Notes under the pieces: generated by a model
Databases searched by the model: none
Told to the model about the DNA's origin: nothing
Seen by the model: only the letters and a program-made list of their open reading frames with translations
In this document: in pieces, positions 54,351-63,826 of the stretch
Layout: every line of letters starts with the position of its first letter
Numbering within the stretch: the first letter of the stretch is position 1
Program-made: the position numbers and the translations under genes
DNA from: JABCYV01 sp035512155
Lineage (GTDB): Bacteria; Acidobacteriota; Terriglobia; Terriglobales; Acidobacteriaceae
Direction: 5' to 3'
Assembly: GCA_035512155.1 (NCBI GenBank)
Contig: DATKEN010000159.1
Coordinates: 1-64,000 of the forward strand
Length of the DNA: 64,000 nt

Positions 54351-56420
54351 TTGTCTAATCAGGAAGTTGCATTTGCTGTGACAATCGCGGCTGGGACCAA
54401 TGCATGGCCTAATGCTACCAGTGGGTTGACTTTACCAACCACAGATGGAAGACTCCACACGGTGGGGTGGGGTGTGAATCCTCGACTTTGGCTCGCTGGC
54501 GCGCTATTTCCCCTGTGCTTGCTTTACGGGGTAGGGGCTTCAGCCCAGGCAGGACATGACCCGTTTGCCAACAGCACGATCCACCAACCCGACGAACCTC
54601 AGCTTTACAAGTCCCAGGCCGCTATCCTCCAATTGACGGTGTTGAGCGAGAACCGGTCTCCCCTCGACCGCCAGGCAGTGGTCAAGCTGTACAACAAGAA
54701 CACTAAGGATGTGTTCTGGCAGACCACCCAAGATCAGTCTCTTGCGATTTTTGGCGATTTGGTCGTAGGGCAGTACGAAATCGAAGTAAGCGCGGTCGGG
54801 TACCTGACTGCCCATAAGGACTTCAACGTTCTAAGTGCACTTCATACTTATCATGAGGAAATCGTTCTAAAGCCAGACCCCTCCGCTGTGGACTTGAAAA
54901 CTTCGAACGTTTCGCAGATGCCTTCGAAGGCGCGCAAGGAAACTCAGCGTGGCGTTACTGCGCTCAAATCCGGCAATTTGAAAGAAGCGCGCAAGCAGCT
55001 CGATTCGGCTTATAAATCAGCCCCTTCCAGCTCCGACGTGAATTTCCTGCTTGGATACGTTGCCTTCCAGGAGAAGAATTTCGATCAGGCACAGACTTAT
55101 TTGGGTACTGCGGCTAAGCTTGATCCCCACAACGCGCGGGCCCTCACCTTACTCGGGCGCCTACAACTTCAGCGTGAAGACTATGCCGCGGCTCAAACCG
55201 TGCTGGAACAGGCGGCCGCGGCCGATCCCGAGTACTGGATGGCGCACAGGCTGCTGGCTGATACCTACTTAAAGCAGCATGAATATGAGAAGGCGCGGGA
55301 ACAGGCGCAACTCGCGGTACAGAAGAATGAGGGTGGAGAGAGCGGCGTCCAGCTCGTCTTAGGAGAAGCGCTGGCAAATCTGGGGCGGGACCAGGAGGCG
55401 GTACTAGCCTTCAAGACCTTCCTGCAAGTCACCCCGGACAGCCCCGCCGCACCGCAGCTGCGCAAGTTCATAGCTGAGCTCGAACAGCGCGATGCTAATC
55501 CCCCAAAGGCTACTGACCCAACGCCCAAGCTCGTTTCTTCTGTGGCGGGTACAGATCCAAATGTGGGAATGGACGACCTCAGGCTTTCAATAAAGACTTG
55601 GGAGCCCGCCGGAATTGATGATACAAAACCGACCTTCGCTGCCGGCGTCACTTGCCCGTACGAGCAGGTGATCGAAATGGCCGGGGAGCGCGTAAAGCAA
55701 CTTGTGGATGACGTCGCTAAATTCTCGGCTATCGAAGACTTGACGCACGAGAAGCTCGACGAACTCGGTCATCCCACCAGTCACGAAACCCGGAAGTTCA
55801 ACTACGTGGTTTCAATCTCTGAGGCCCAGCCCGGCTTTCTTGCCGTCGATGAGTATCGCAATGAGGTAACTGGCATTGCCGATTACCCCGATCAGATCGC
55901 CAGTCACGGTTTTACTTCACTGGCACTCGTCTTCCACCCCGACATGCGTGACAATTTTCAGATGACATGCGAAGGCTTGGGCGACTGGCATGGGCAGGCG
56001 AGCTGGCTAGTTCATTTCCGGCAACGCGACGATCGGCCTAATCGCATTCACGCTTACAAAATCGGCGAGAACGTCTACTCCGTGAACCTGAAGGGACGCG
56101 CCTGGATCAGTGCGGACAAATTTCAGATCGTTCGAGTGGAATCGGAAATGGTGAGTCCAATGCCGAAGATCCGGCTCCTCAGTGAGCACCAGATCGTCGA
56201 ATATGGCCCCGTCCACTTCCAAAAGAGAGACCTTGATCTCTGGTTGCCTAAGAGCGCTGACCTTTACTTCGATTTCCGGCGGCACCGTTATTTCCGTCGT
56301 CACAGCTTCGATCACTTCATGCTGTTCGGTGTCGATGCAGAAGAAAAGCGCAGCGCACCTAAAGAAGAACCACCCAGTGCCGGGTCAACCGCCTCATCCA
56401 AAGCCACTCCGAATCGCTGA
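54351..56420 (+). CDS. Exported TPR protein with carboxypeptidase-regulatory-like domain
   Basis: A 689-residue protein. A hydrophobic segment (about 43-64, ending GASAQA) is likely a signal peptide or anchor after a 40-residue leader, so the true start may be a GTG near 54456 rather than TTG 54351. A beta-sandwich (about 90-175) resembles CarboxypepD_reg, then TPRs at about 195-385 (NVNFLLGYVAFQEKNFDQAQ-like units), and a C-terminal domain of unknown fold (about 435-655) with LSEHQIVEYGPVHF and FRRHRYFRRHSFDHF. Role perhaps as a periplasmic scaffold. It diverges from the PilZ-GAF gene. Confidence 0.65.
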   Translation: MSNQEVAFAVTIAAGTNAWPNATSGLTLPTTDGRLHTVGWGVNPRLWLAGALFPLCLLYGVGASAQAGHDPFANSTIHQPDEPQLYKSQAAILQLTVLSENRSPLDRQAVVKLYNKNTKDVFWQTTQDQSLAIFGDLVVGQYEIEVSAVGYLTAHKDFNVLSALHTYHEEIVLKPDPSAVDLKTSNVSQMPSKARKETQRGVTALKSGNLKEARKQLDSAYKSAPSSSDVNFLLGYVAFQEKNFDQAQTYLGTAAKLDPHNARALTLLGRLQLQREDYAAAQTVLEQAAAADPEYWMAHRLLADTYLKQHEYEKAREQAQLAVQKNEGGESGVQLVLGEALANLGRDQEAVLAFKTFLQVTPDSPAAPQLRKFIAELEQRDANPPKATDPTPKLVSSVAGTDPNVGMDDLRLSIKTWEPAGIDDTKPTFAAGVTCPYEQVIEMAGERVKQLVDDVAKFSAIEDLTHEKLDELGHPTSHETRKFNYVVSISEAQPGFLAVDEYRNEVTGIADYPDQIASHGFTSLALVFHPDMRDNFQMTCEGLGDWHGQASWLVHFRQRDDRPNRIHAYKIGENVYSVNLKGRAWISADKFQIVRVESEMVSPMPKIRLLSEHQIVEYGPVHFQKRDLDLWLPKSADLYFDFRRHRYFRRHSFDHFMLFGVDAEEKRSAPKEEPPSAGSTASSKATPNR

Positions 56421-56461
56421 TACACATTGACACTTAAACTGGCGGTAAACTAGCGTCGGCG

Positions 56462-57289
56462 TCAAGGATGTGTCAGGCTGATGCTAGACAGGCGCGACAG
56501 GGCCGCGACCATCATGCTGGAAAGCAGTTGCATGGTGGCAACGTCCTGCTTGTCGAAGGCATAAGGAGTGCCGGAGAGCACCTCAAATACGCCCAAGGTC
56601 CGGCGAAAGTGACGCAGTGGGGCAACCAGAATAGACCGCACTCCCAGGCGTCGGCAACTCGCCAGATCGACGCGAGGATTGTTCTCGGCGTCATGGCAAA
56701 GCACTACCTCTCCGGTTCGAACGCAGTCTGCGGAAATGCCGGAATCAGTCTGCAGCCGGACACCAAGATCGGGCGCGGTACGTCCAGTGCGCGCACGACA
56801 GACAATCTCGTCTCCGTGACGGAGCGCGATAGCTGCTCCCGTGGCTCCGGTTAAGGCCTGCGCACGCTCGGCAATGACGCTAATTGCCGGCTCCAAGTTG
56901 ATTTCGCTGGGATGAATTTCATGATTCGATCCCGACACATGCACTGAGCCTACAGCGGGATGCAATCTCAACGCCCGAGCATGATGGCGCCCCGGGGCAT
57001 GAGCCGCGAATGATGCAGGTACGTGATTTTCCGAAGCCGATGGCACAGACGTCGGAACGGTGCGAAGCAGTTCCCGCACCAGGCGATCCAGTTCGGCATC
57101 TTCGATGACGTGCGCAGTCTGCTCTCCCAGCAACGATCCGCCCAGCACTCGAGACAGACTCAGTACCGCTTGGCTTCCACAGGAGAGGCAGCAAGGTGTG
57201 TTATTTTCGCTGATGAGTTCGCACGCCACGCAAAATGTAGCAGTTTGTAACGAAAGAAAGTTGATGTCCCGCGACCTGACCCAGCCCAT
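56462..57289 (-). CDS. GAF protein with N-terminal zinc-ribbon-like motif
   Basis: A 275-residue cytoplasmic protein. The N-terminus carries FCVACE (C20, C23) and CCLSC (C33, C34, C37), a zinc-ribbon-like pattern; a linker follows; GAF spans about 130-270 with cysteines at 164, 189, 198 and 212 in the same spacing as the two other GAF proteins. No membrane helix or output domain is present, so it may act through partners. It is convergent with the TPR gene and follows the transferase gene on the same strand. ATG at 57289. Confidence 0.7.
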   Translation of the reverse strand: MGWVRSRDINFLSLQTATFCVACELISENNTPCCLSCGSQAVLSLSRVLGGSLLGEQTAHVIEDAELDRLVRELLRTVPTSVPSASENHVPASFAAHAPGRHHARALRLHPAVGSVHVSGSNHEIHPSEINLEPAISVIAERAQALTGATGAAIALRHGDEIVCRARTGRTAPDLGVRLQTDSGISADCVRTGEVVLCHDAENNPRVDLASCRRLGVRSILVAPLRHFRRTLGVFEVLSGTPYAFDKQDVATMQLLSSMMVAALSRLSSISLTHP

Positions 57290-57379
57290 TCTTGCCCGAT
57301 TTCCTTGTGCGAGATTTTCTCTTGCCGAAAAGCGAACGAGAAAACTAAATGGAAAGTGTGAATGCGGTAAGTGACAGGG

Positions 57380-57406
57380 CTGGTTCCGGTTGTGGATAAG
57401 AACCAG
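57380..57406. other. Hairpin between the GAF gene and the WecA-like gene
   Basis: CTGGTTC (57380-57386) and GAACCAG (57400-57406) form a 7-bp inverted pair with a 13-base loop in the 184-base gap. On the minus strand no T-run follows, so a terminator is not supported; it may be a leader structure. Confidence 0.3.
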
Positions 57407-57473
57407 AGTCTTTTCCAGTGCGAGTGCTGTCTCAAACTCTCGTAGGGGATGAAAACTTAAATCGTGCGAAGAA

Positions 57474-59033
57474 CTATCCCGCTCGCGCCGCCATCAAACC
57501 GGTGTTGTCGGTGGCAACGACGACCGCCGACTGGCTCATCGTCCGTTCGAGCGCGTCCGCCAATGCCACTGGGAACACGGATGTGAGAAGATTCACGTCG
57601 AGTTGCAAATCCCGTTCGCTGTATTGCCGGTAAATTGTCAAGCAGCCACGACGCCGGTTATTCGCGGCTACCAGATCCAGAGACATACTCCACGCTGCGA
57701 GCATTTGGTGACCCAAATGACTGCCTGGCTTTTTCCAGCAGAGCTGCGGATCCGTGCTGGAGACCACTTCCAAGCCGTGGCCGCGGGGCAATTCACCGGA
57801 CAGATGAAGCAGTCGCAAGTCGAAAGCATCAAAATCGTTATTGCTAAATGCAGCCACCAGAATGCCGCAAACCTGATCGTAGTCGGAACTCACTTTCAAT
57901 TCTTCGGTGGCTCGGCGGATCGCGAGGTTGTTGACGAATATCTGCCGCTGCTCCATGGTGCGATGCGCGACCCTCCGGAGTTCGCCGAACTCCAGATAAT
58001 TGAGATGCTGTACTCCGATCCAAACTCCAGTACCGAGAACAGCGAGAACTAATCCGAGCGTGCTGCCAGTCGGCCACAACAGAAACAGGCTAAGCAAGGC
58101 GAAGATCGCGGACACGGCATAAAGCACAATTACAACCTGCCGGTGAGAAAGGCCACGCTGTAGCAGTTTGTGATGAATGTGCTCACGGTCCGCAGTGAAT
58201 ACCGGACGCCCACTGATAAAGCGCCGAGCCACGGAGAGTGCTGTTTCCAAGATAGGCAAGCCAAACGAAACCACCGGGATGGCCACGGCAATGATCGTCG
58301 GCGCCTTCTGCGCCCCCTGGAGCGCCAGTGCGCTCAGCATGAAACCAATGAAAAGGCTACCGCAATCTCCGAGAAAAATAGTTGCCGGATTGAAGTTAAA
58401 TCTCAAGAAGCCCAGAATGGCACCGGCCAGCGCCAACGTCAGCAGAGACACCAAGGAGGACTGGCTGAGCAGCGCTACTACGAATACCACGAGGGTGGAG
58501 AAAAATGCGGAGCCCGCTGCCAGACCATCCAGTCCATCGATCAGGTTGAATGCATTGGTGATAGCCAGTACCCAAAGGATGGTGAGCGGCAGACCAACGA
58601 ATCCGGAAAAATGGTGATCACCGAATAGTACCGGCAAATCGAGAATGCGAAGTCCGCCAGCGAAGAGCATCGCACCGGCCGCAGCTTGTACTGCGAACTT
58701 GAAATAGGGACCAACAGGCCGGATGTCGTCATAGACTCCAAGTAGGAAGATCAACAGCCCCGGCAGCAAAACGGTTACCAGCGTCTTCGAGGAAAATCCA
58801 AAGCTGAGATTGGGATACCAACGGCTGATCAGCAGAGCGATTCCTAGGCTCAGAAGAAAAGACAGAAAGATGGCGACCCCACCCAATCGAGGCAGCGGAG
58901 TGCTGTGAAGATGCCGATCGAGAGCGGGTACTGCAACCCAGCCACGGACCGTGGCCACATTCCGTACATACCTGGTGAGAATAAACGACAACAGCACGGA
59001 TGCTGCGAAGACCCCTAGGTAGAAGACGGTCAA
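57474..59033 (-). CDS. WecA/TagO-like initiating glycosyl-1-phosphate transferase with extra C-terminal domain
   Basis: Transfers a sugar-1-phosphate to undecaprenyl phosphate, the first step of a polymer. About ten helices and the family motifs YDDIRP (101-106), NAFNLIDGLDGLAAG (160-174), FLGDCGSLFIGF (220-231) and HIHHKLLQRG (285-294) are present. Usual members end near residue 350; here a soluble domain of about 150 residues follows (351-505) with a GAF-like ending (RRGCLTIYRQYSERDLQLDV). It could be a regulatory input. Start ATG 59033. It heads the polysaccharide locus and diverges from the export gene. Confidence 0.88.
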   Translation of the reverse strand: MTVFYLGVFAASVLLSFILTRYVRNVATVRGWVAVPALDRHLHSTPLPRLGGVAIFLSFLLSLGIALLISRWYPNLSFGFSSKTLVTVLLPGLLIFLLGVYDDIRPVGPYFKFAVQAAAGAMLFAGGLRILDLPVLFGDHHFSGFVGLPLTILWVLAITNAFNLIDGLDGLAAGSAFFSTLVVFVVALLSQSSLVSLLTLALAGAILGFLRFNFNPATIFLGDCGSLFIGFMLSALALQGAQKAPTIIAVAIPVVSFGLPILETALSVARRFISGRPVFTADREHIHHKLLQRGLSHRQVVIVLYAVSAIFALLSLFLLWPTGSTLGLVLAVLGTGVWIGVQHLNYLEFGELRRVAHRTMEQRQIFVNNLAIRRATEELKVSSDYDQVCGILVAAFSNNDFDAFDLRLLHLSGELPRGHGLEVVSSTDPQLCWKKPGSHLGHQMLAAWSMSLDLVAANNRRRGCLTIYRQYSERDLQLDVNLLTSVFPVALADALERTMSQSAVVVATDNTGLMAARAG

Positions 59034-59314
59034 CTGACTCCCTCTTGGCCAGAAACACTACTCCGTCCGTGCGACGGCTGAAAGGCAAAACACTTACTTG
59101 TTCGCAGTCGAGAGAACTGCGGCGAACTATAGCAGCTTGGGAAACTGCTGGGCAATCGGCTTTCTTGATTCGTCTGTGGAAAACTCAACTCTTCCTCGGT
59201 TACCGCACGACGCGACCGCCTTGGTTTACGTCGAACCGATGCGAGGTCAGCCTATCCGCCATATCTCCGCTGTGCTAGACTTTTGTCCTCTTCAAAATGT
59301 CACGAGGCCTAGTA

Positions 59315-60358
59315 ATGCGGTCTTTGCGACCTTGCCATCTGCTCTATCTCTTACTGCTGAATGCTGTTGTGTTATCAGCGTGGGAGCTAGGGATTTGCCA
59401 GAATCAACCCACGGGGAGCACGGGAGCGCCGGTTGCTCCGCTGGTACCGACCCCAGCGACAGCTCCTTCGACGTCAGCTGCGCACACGGAGCGAACTGGA
59501 ACGGGATCCTCCGGCGTGGGCAGTGTCCCTGCTTCTGACACGTCTTTGCGACTGGGAACCGGCGATCTGCTGGAAATCAGCGTCTACAACGTGCCTGAGC
59601 TTGCTACGAAGGCCCGCGTCAGCAACAACGGCGACGTTTACCTGCCTCTGATCGACTATGTCCACGTCGGGGGCCTCACTGCCGAGCAGGCTCAAGCGTT
59701 GATCGAAAAGCGCTTCTCGGACGGTGGCTTCTTGAAGGATCCACATGTCGCGCTCTTTGTCGATCAGTATGCATCCCAGGGAGTAAGCGTCTTGGGTGAG
59801 GTCGGCAAGCCAGGCGTCTATCCTCTCTTAGGTGATCAGCGGCTGTTTGATCTTATTTCCTCGGCGGGTGGCTTTACGGACAGAGCCGGGCGCAGCGTGA
59901 CCATCACCCATCGCAGCCAACCGGACAAGCCAGTGACGGTGGCGCTGTCGCGAAACATAACTGACAATCCACAAAGCAACGTCGAGGTGTTTCCCGGTGA
60001 TACCGTGATCGTGCGTAAAGCCGACCTTGTTTACGTAGTGGGTGACGTGGGAAAACCCAGTGGCTTTCTGATGGATATCGAAAATCTGACGGTGCTGAAA
60101 GCGATCGCGCTCGCCGGAGGTACGAATCGAACCGCCAAGTTGAATGGTACGACGATCATCCGGAAGGGTCCCAACGGCATGACTGAGACGCCGGTCCATT
60201 TGAAGAAGATTCTGCAGGCAAAGACACAGGACATACCCATGCAAGCGGAGGACATCCTGTTTGTCCCCAGCAGCGCTGGCAAGGTTTTCGCCGGGCGCAC
60301 CTTCGACGCCGCCATGCAAGCTGCGACCGCAGTAAGCATTGTGGCCGTACACCCTTAA
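59315..60358 (+). CDS. Wza-like polysaccharide export protein
   Basis: A 347-residue exported outer-membrane polysaccharide export protein. After a signal segment and a Pro/Thr/Ser-rich stretch come Poly_export (LRLGTGDLLEISVYNVPELA) and two SLBB-like domains (VSVLGEVGKPGVYPLLGDQR; YVVGDVGKPSGFLMDIENLT). ATG at 59315 has GAGG upstream and is preferred over 59297. No lipobox is obvious. No Wzc-type kinase is nearby. It diverges from the WecA-like gene and faces the operon starting at 64 kb. Confidence 0.88.
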   Translation: MRSLRPCHLLYLLLLNAVVLSAWELGICQNQPTGSTGAPVAPLVPTPATAPSTSAAHTERTGTGSSGVGSVPASDTSLRLGTGDLLEISVYNVPELATKARVSNNGDVYLPLIDYVHVGGLTAEQAQALIEKRFSDGGFLKDPHVALFVDQYASQGVSVLGEVGKPGVYPLLGDQRLFDLISSAGGFTDRAGRSVTITHRSQPDKPVTVALSRNITDNPQSNVEVFPGDTVIVRKADLVYVVGDVGKPSGFLMDIENLTVLKAIALAGGTNRTAKLNGTTIIRKGPNGMTETPVHLKKILQAKTQDIPMQAEDILFVPSSAGKVFAGRTFDAAMQAATAVSIVAVHP

Positions 60359-60373
60359 GGAACCGAGCCAACG

Positions 60374-61642
60374 TCAGGCAGCCAGCTTGGTACGCCGGCG
60401 GTTATTCCCCGCGAGCTCCTCAAGGACTTCTATATAGGCTTCCGCGGTCTGTCGGCGTGAGTAACCTTGCAGTATGTGGCGGCGGCCGTTTCGGCCGAAA
60501 GACTCGCGCAACGACTGGTTTCCTGCCAGCACGCTCACCGCCTGCGCCAGGTCGTCTGCATTCTCTGGCTCGACAAACACTCCAGCCTGCGCTTCCTCGA
60601 CGATCTTTCTCGCCTGGCCATCCACGCCCAGAATCACAGGACGGGCGCAAGACATGAACTCCAACATTTTGGTAGGAATAACGGTCTTGAACAGATCAGT
60701 TTTTTTCAGCAGCACCAGGCAGGCGTCCGAAGCACAGATGTAGGACGGAATCTTCTCCCGCGGCTGCTGATCGACGAAGCGAAGGTTGCTTAGACGTCGA
60801 GAGCGCGCCAACGATACGATTCGTTCTTTGTCGGCGCCGTCCCCGACTAAAAGAAAAAGAATTTCGGGATAGGACTCCTGCAGCCTGTCCGCTGCCTCGA
60901 CTAGAGTATCCAGCGCGTGAGCCATGCCCATTGTGCCGATGTAGCTGACTACAAATTTTCCTTCGGCCCCCAGTTTGCTTCTTAAGTTAGGGTTTGTCGC
61001 TTGGGGACTGAAGAGTTCTGTGTCAACTCCGTTCTGCACGACCGCTATTTTGGTCGGCGGCAAGTGCCAATGCTCAACCAGATAGTCCTTAAACGCAGGA
61101 GTCACCACGGCTACCCGCTCCGAATTTCGATAAAGGAACCCTGCAACTCTGGCCAGAGAACGATGCAGCAGAGAATCTTGGTTGCCCATGCCTACGGCAG
61201 CCAGAGACTCCGGCCACAAATCGCGGACTTCGAAGACAAAAGGCACCCGCTTGCAGCGAGCCAGCCACCAGCCAGAGAATCCAACCAGCAATTGCGGTGA
61301 AGTGGCGATGACCACATCCGGGCGCGATAGAAAGAGGCCTGTGCTCGCGGACGAGACAAAGAACGAGCTGTAGTTCAACATACGCTCATATGCCTTGCGG
61401 TTGGGGAACGGCAGCAGCCAGGTGCGAACCACATTTACGCCGTCCACCTTCTCTTTAGTCACCAGCCGCCGAAACTTGCGCCGATATTCGAGGGGCACAA
61501 CGCCCGTGGGATGATTCGGAAACCCAGTCAGGACGGTTACTTCGTGTCCATTTTCCGTCCAGTATCGAGACAATTCCGCAGCGCGAGCGGCAGGCGCCCC
61601 CATCTCCGGTGGAAAGTATTGCGAAACGTAGAGAATTTTCAC
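60374..61642 (-). CDS. WbuB-like glycosyltransferase (GT4)
   Basis: GT-B glycosyltransferase of about 422 residues. The N-terminus VKILYVSQYFPPEMGAPAAR is the WbuB/L-fucosamine transferase opening; the C-terminal domain has the GT4 pattern ALDTLVEAADRLQ and the EX7E-like segment ending IPTKMLEFMSC. GTG at 61642 is used because it begins exactly at the family start; an upstream TTG is unlikely. It starts 5 bases after the epimerase stop, so the two are coupled. It likely adds a deoxy-amino sugar; donor unknown. Confidence 0.88.
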   Translation of the reverse strand: MKILYVSQYFPPEMGAPAARAAELSRYWTENGHEVTVLTGFPNHPTGVVPLEYRRKFRRLVTKEKVDGVNVVRTWLLPFPNRKAYERMLNYSSFFVSSASTGLFLSRPDVVIATSPQLLVGFSGWWLARCKRVPFVFEVRDLWPESLAAVGMGNQDSLLHRSLARVAGFLYRNSERVAVVTPAFKDYLVEHWHLPPTKIAVVQNGVDTELFSPQATNPNLRSKLGAEGKFVVSYIGTMGMAHALDTLVEAADRLQESYPEILFLLVGDGADKERIVSLARSRRLSNLRFVDQQPREKIPSYICASDACLVLLKKTDLFKTVIPTKMLEFMSCARPVILGVDGQARKIVEEAQAGVFVEPENADDLAQAVSVLAGNQSLRESFGRNGRRHILQGYSRRQTAEAYIEVLEELAGNNRRRTKLAA

Positions 61643-61647
61643 GGGTC

Positions 61648-62628
61648 CTAGTAATGACAAAGTTTAAACGCGCCTTTGTAGCATAGAGCGCGGGTCCGCT
61701 TGGATGGACTGCGAGCATAAGCTTCCCAGCGGTCTGCGAAGCGAGCGAAGAAATCCTCCCCGGTCAGTCGATGCATGACGCGCAATTGCGCAACGTGCAG
61801 CTGATGGTAGAAAGGGCTGGCCACCATGGGTAGCCGCGTCCCTGACTGTTCGTATAAAGACCAAAAGCCAAGATCATACCTATTGAGGTTGTTGCGAAGC
61901 GTCTGAACAGCCTTTGCGAATAGCTGCTCGGCCACGGCTTCTTGTGTAGCCACAAAAAAATCGTGCACACCCCAGGCGGCCCAGATGAAGCCGTTAAGAA
62001 TGTGAGTCGGCGGCGATACGATATACTCCTCGAACCACAGGTCACCATGCTCATCAATGAAATTGACACCGCCTTCCTCAGTTGATTTCTGCAAGCTGAC
62101 AAAAGCACGCTCCGCGCCTTCCAAGTACGTGCCGGCACCGGTTTCGGCGTGGGCGCGCACTAGCAGAGAAATGCCCTGACCCTGTGCGAGACCGGAATAC
62201 CAAGGTGCCTGCAACGGAGTCCGGTATTCCCAGTTGAAATTGTGGTTCCATACCCAGACTCCGGACGAATTCCGCTCAAGGTTAGCGCACAACCAGTTGG
62301 CTGACATCAGAAACTTGGCCTTCCGCTCTTCATTTTTGTCACGGCGAAACCGGTTGTAATTCCCAAGCCCCCACTGAGCGATGGCAATCGGGTTGTACTG
62401 CAGACCAATCTGGCCGCGGTAATCCAGCATCGGTATGCCAGCGGCGTCGACATTGCCGGAATAGTCCGCCTTCTCCGAGAAGAGCATGTAGTATTCGCCG
62501 AGGCTGGCAACGGACGCATTGGGATTCACCTGCGGATGATCATGCCAAAAGCTGAGTTGGCTCTTGCCCGGATTCAGATACGCGCTGAATATGCGCCGGT
62601 AGTACTGCAGTCGGCTGGCTAACGGCAT
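61648..62628 (-). CDS. D-glucuronyl C5-epimerase-family protein
   Basis: A 326-residue protein like the C-terminal domain of D-glucuronyl C5-epimerases. The core WYSGLAQGQGISLLVRAHAE, then EYIVSPPTHILNGFIW and the FWSLYEQSGTRLP tyrosine region, follow that family, which turns glucuronate into iduronate in heparan-like chains. This would mean a uronic-acid-containing polymer. The N-terminal beta domain of eukaryotic epimerases is missing. No signal peptide is seen, which is odd for polymer-level epimerisation. ATG at 62628. Confidence 0.8.
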   Translation of the reverse strand: MPLASRLQYYRRIFSAYLNPGKSQLSFWHDHPQVNPNASVASLGEYYMLFSEKADYSGNVDAAGIPMLDYRGQIGLQYNPIAIAQWGLGNYNRFRRDKNEERKAKFLMSANWLCANLERNSSGVWVWNHNFNWEYRTPLQAPWYSGLAQGQGISLLVRAHAETGAGTYLEGAERAFVSLQKSTEEGGVNFIDEHGDLWFEEYIVSPPTHILNGFIWAAWGVHDFFVATQEAVAEQLFAKAVQTLRNNLNRYDLGFWSLYEQSGTRLPMVASPFYHQLHVAQLRVMHRLTGEDFFARFADRWEAYARSPSKRTRALCYKGAFKLCHY

Positions 62629-62683
62629 AGCGAAATTGTTCGAACTATAGCATGGCGGTGAATCAGTCGCGGTGCACCCGGCC

Positions 62684-63796
62684 CTACGAGCTCAGCCGCC
62701 AGAGGCTAGTCTCCAGATCGGCATGCTGGACTGCGATGGTGGTCACTGCCAGCAATCCACTGGTGTTGCGTCCGTCCGGAAGAAAGGCATTGCCGTATTG
62801 GAAGAGTCTCACCGGCCAAACGTCTTTTTTCCATTGCAACAAAGGCTGCCAGCGCTGGCCGTTACTGCTGCCGTAGAGGCGTACGTTGTGATCGCTATTG
62901 ATTTTGCTGGGCTCGACCATGGTAGAGAAAAAGATTGCTTGCCCAACCTTGCATCCATAGATGGAGGAAGTGCTAAGGTCCCCGAGTTCAGAAAGCCTTC
63001 CCCGACGATCGAGGTGATAGACGTGGTTGGCTTCCAGTGGCGTGTCCGAAGAAAAGTACACTCCCTCGGCCGTGGGAACGCAGGCTACCGCACGGGCCTG
63101 CTGGTTTCCAGACAACGCCACATCGATATTTCTGAAATCGCAGGAGGCTCGAAGAATGCGGCATTCCTTGTCGTCGTCACCGGTCAAGATCCAGAGACAA
63201 TCGGCCCATTCGTCGTAAACCATGTTATGGACGTGACGGATTGTGCCCCGAGGAAAAGTATAGGCGACGTTCCAGGTGGCGCCACCGTCTGTGGAAGCGT
63301 AGATGTGTACTTCGTCGCGCTGGGGATTATCGAAGTATTCGCCCCAGAAGATGTGATCCTTTGGAGTAACCGCGATGTGCAGGGGGCGAGTGCCCCGCAG
63401 CAATCTGTGAGATACCTGAAATTCTGTCTCTCCCGGAGCCAGCGTGACAATCGCTCCCGGAACGGCAGCTATGAGATGACCCGATGAGAGTGCCGCGAGC
63501 GCATGAAAACCGTCGCGGCAAAGGCGGAAGGTGAGCCGTGACGCTACACTCAGATTCCGCCACCACACCGTCCGGTAGCATGCCACGTGGTGCCATTCGA
63601 TGGCGCCTGCGCTGAGGTTATTCGCGTCAGCCCGATTTGCGTCAATTCGGGCGCGAAGCAAATCGTAGCCTCGAGAAGCGAACAAGACATCATCGTCCCA
63701 AGCCACGGCGCGTAGCCGTGGAAAGACAGCCACTCGAGTGAGGGTCAAGTCACCGGGTTTCCTCGATGGCACTGCGGAGGCTAGATGAACGGCCAT
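62684..63796 (-). CDS. BNR/sialidase-like beta-propeller protein
   Basis: A 370-residue protein with repeated Asp-box-like blocks (YASTDGGATWNVA, YGSSNGQRWQPL) and aromatic beta strands, so a six-bladed propeller is predicted. There is no signal peptide. It sits between the C5-epimerase-like gene (55 bases away) and the carbamoyltransferase (30 bases away) on the same strand, so it belongs to the polysaccharide operon; a glycan-binding or lyase-like role is conceivable but not shown. ATG at 63796. Confidence 0.65.
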   Translation of the reverse strand: MAVHLASAVPSRKPGDLTLTRVAVFPRLRAVAWDDDVLFASRGYDLLRARIDANRADANNLSAGAIEWHHVACYRTVWWRNLSVASRLTFRLCRDGFHALAALSSGHLIAAVPGAIVTLAPGETEFQVSHRLLRGTRPLHIAVTPKDHIFWGEYFDNPQRDEVHIYASTDGGATWNVAYTFPRGTIRHVHNMVYDEWADCLWILTGDDDKECRILRASCDFRNIDVALSGNQQARAVACVPTAEGVYFSSDTPLEANHVYHLDRRGRLSELGDLSTSSIYGCKVGQAIFFSTMVEPSKINSDHNVRLYGSSNGQRWQPLLQWKKDVWPVRLFQYGNAFLPDGRNTSGLLAVTTIAVQHADLETSLWRLSS

Positions 63797-63826
63797 CCTA
63801 TTTGCCCAGTCCCTCGTTTCCTATTG

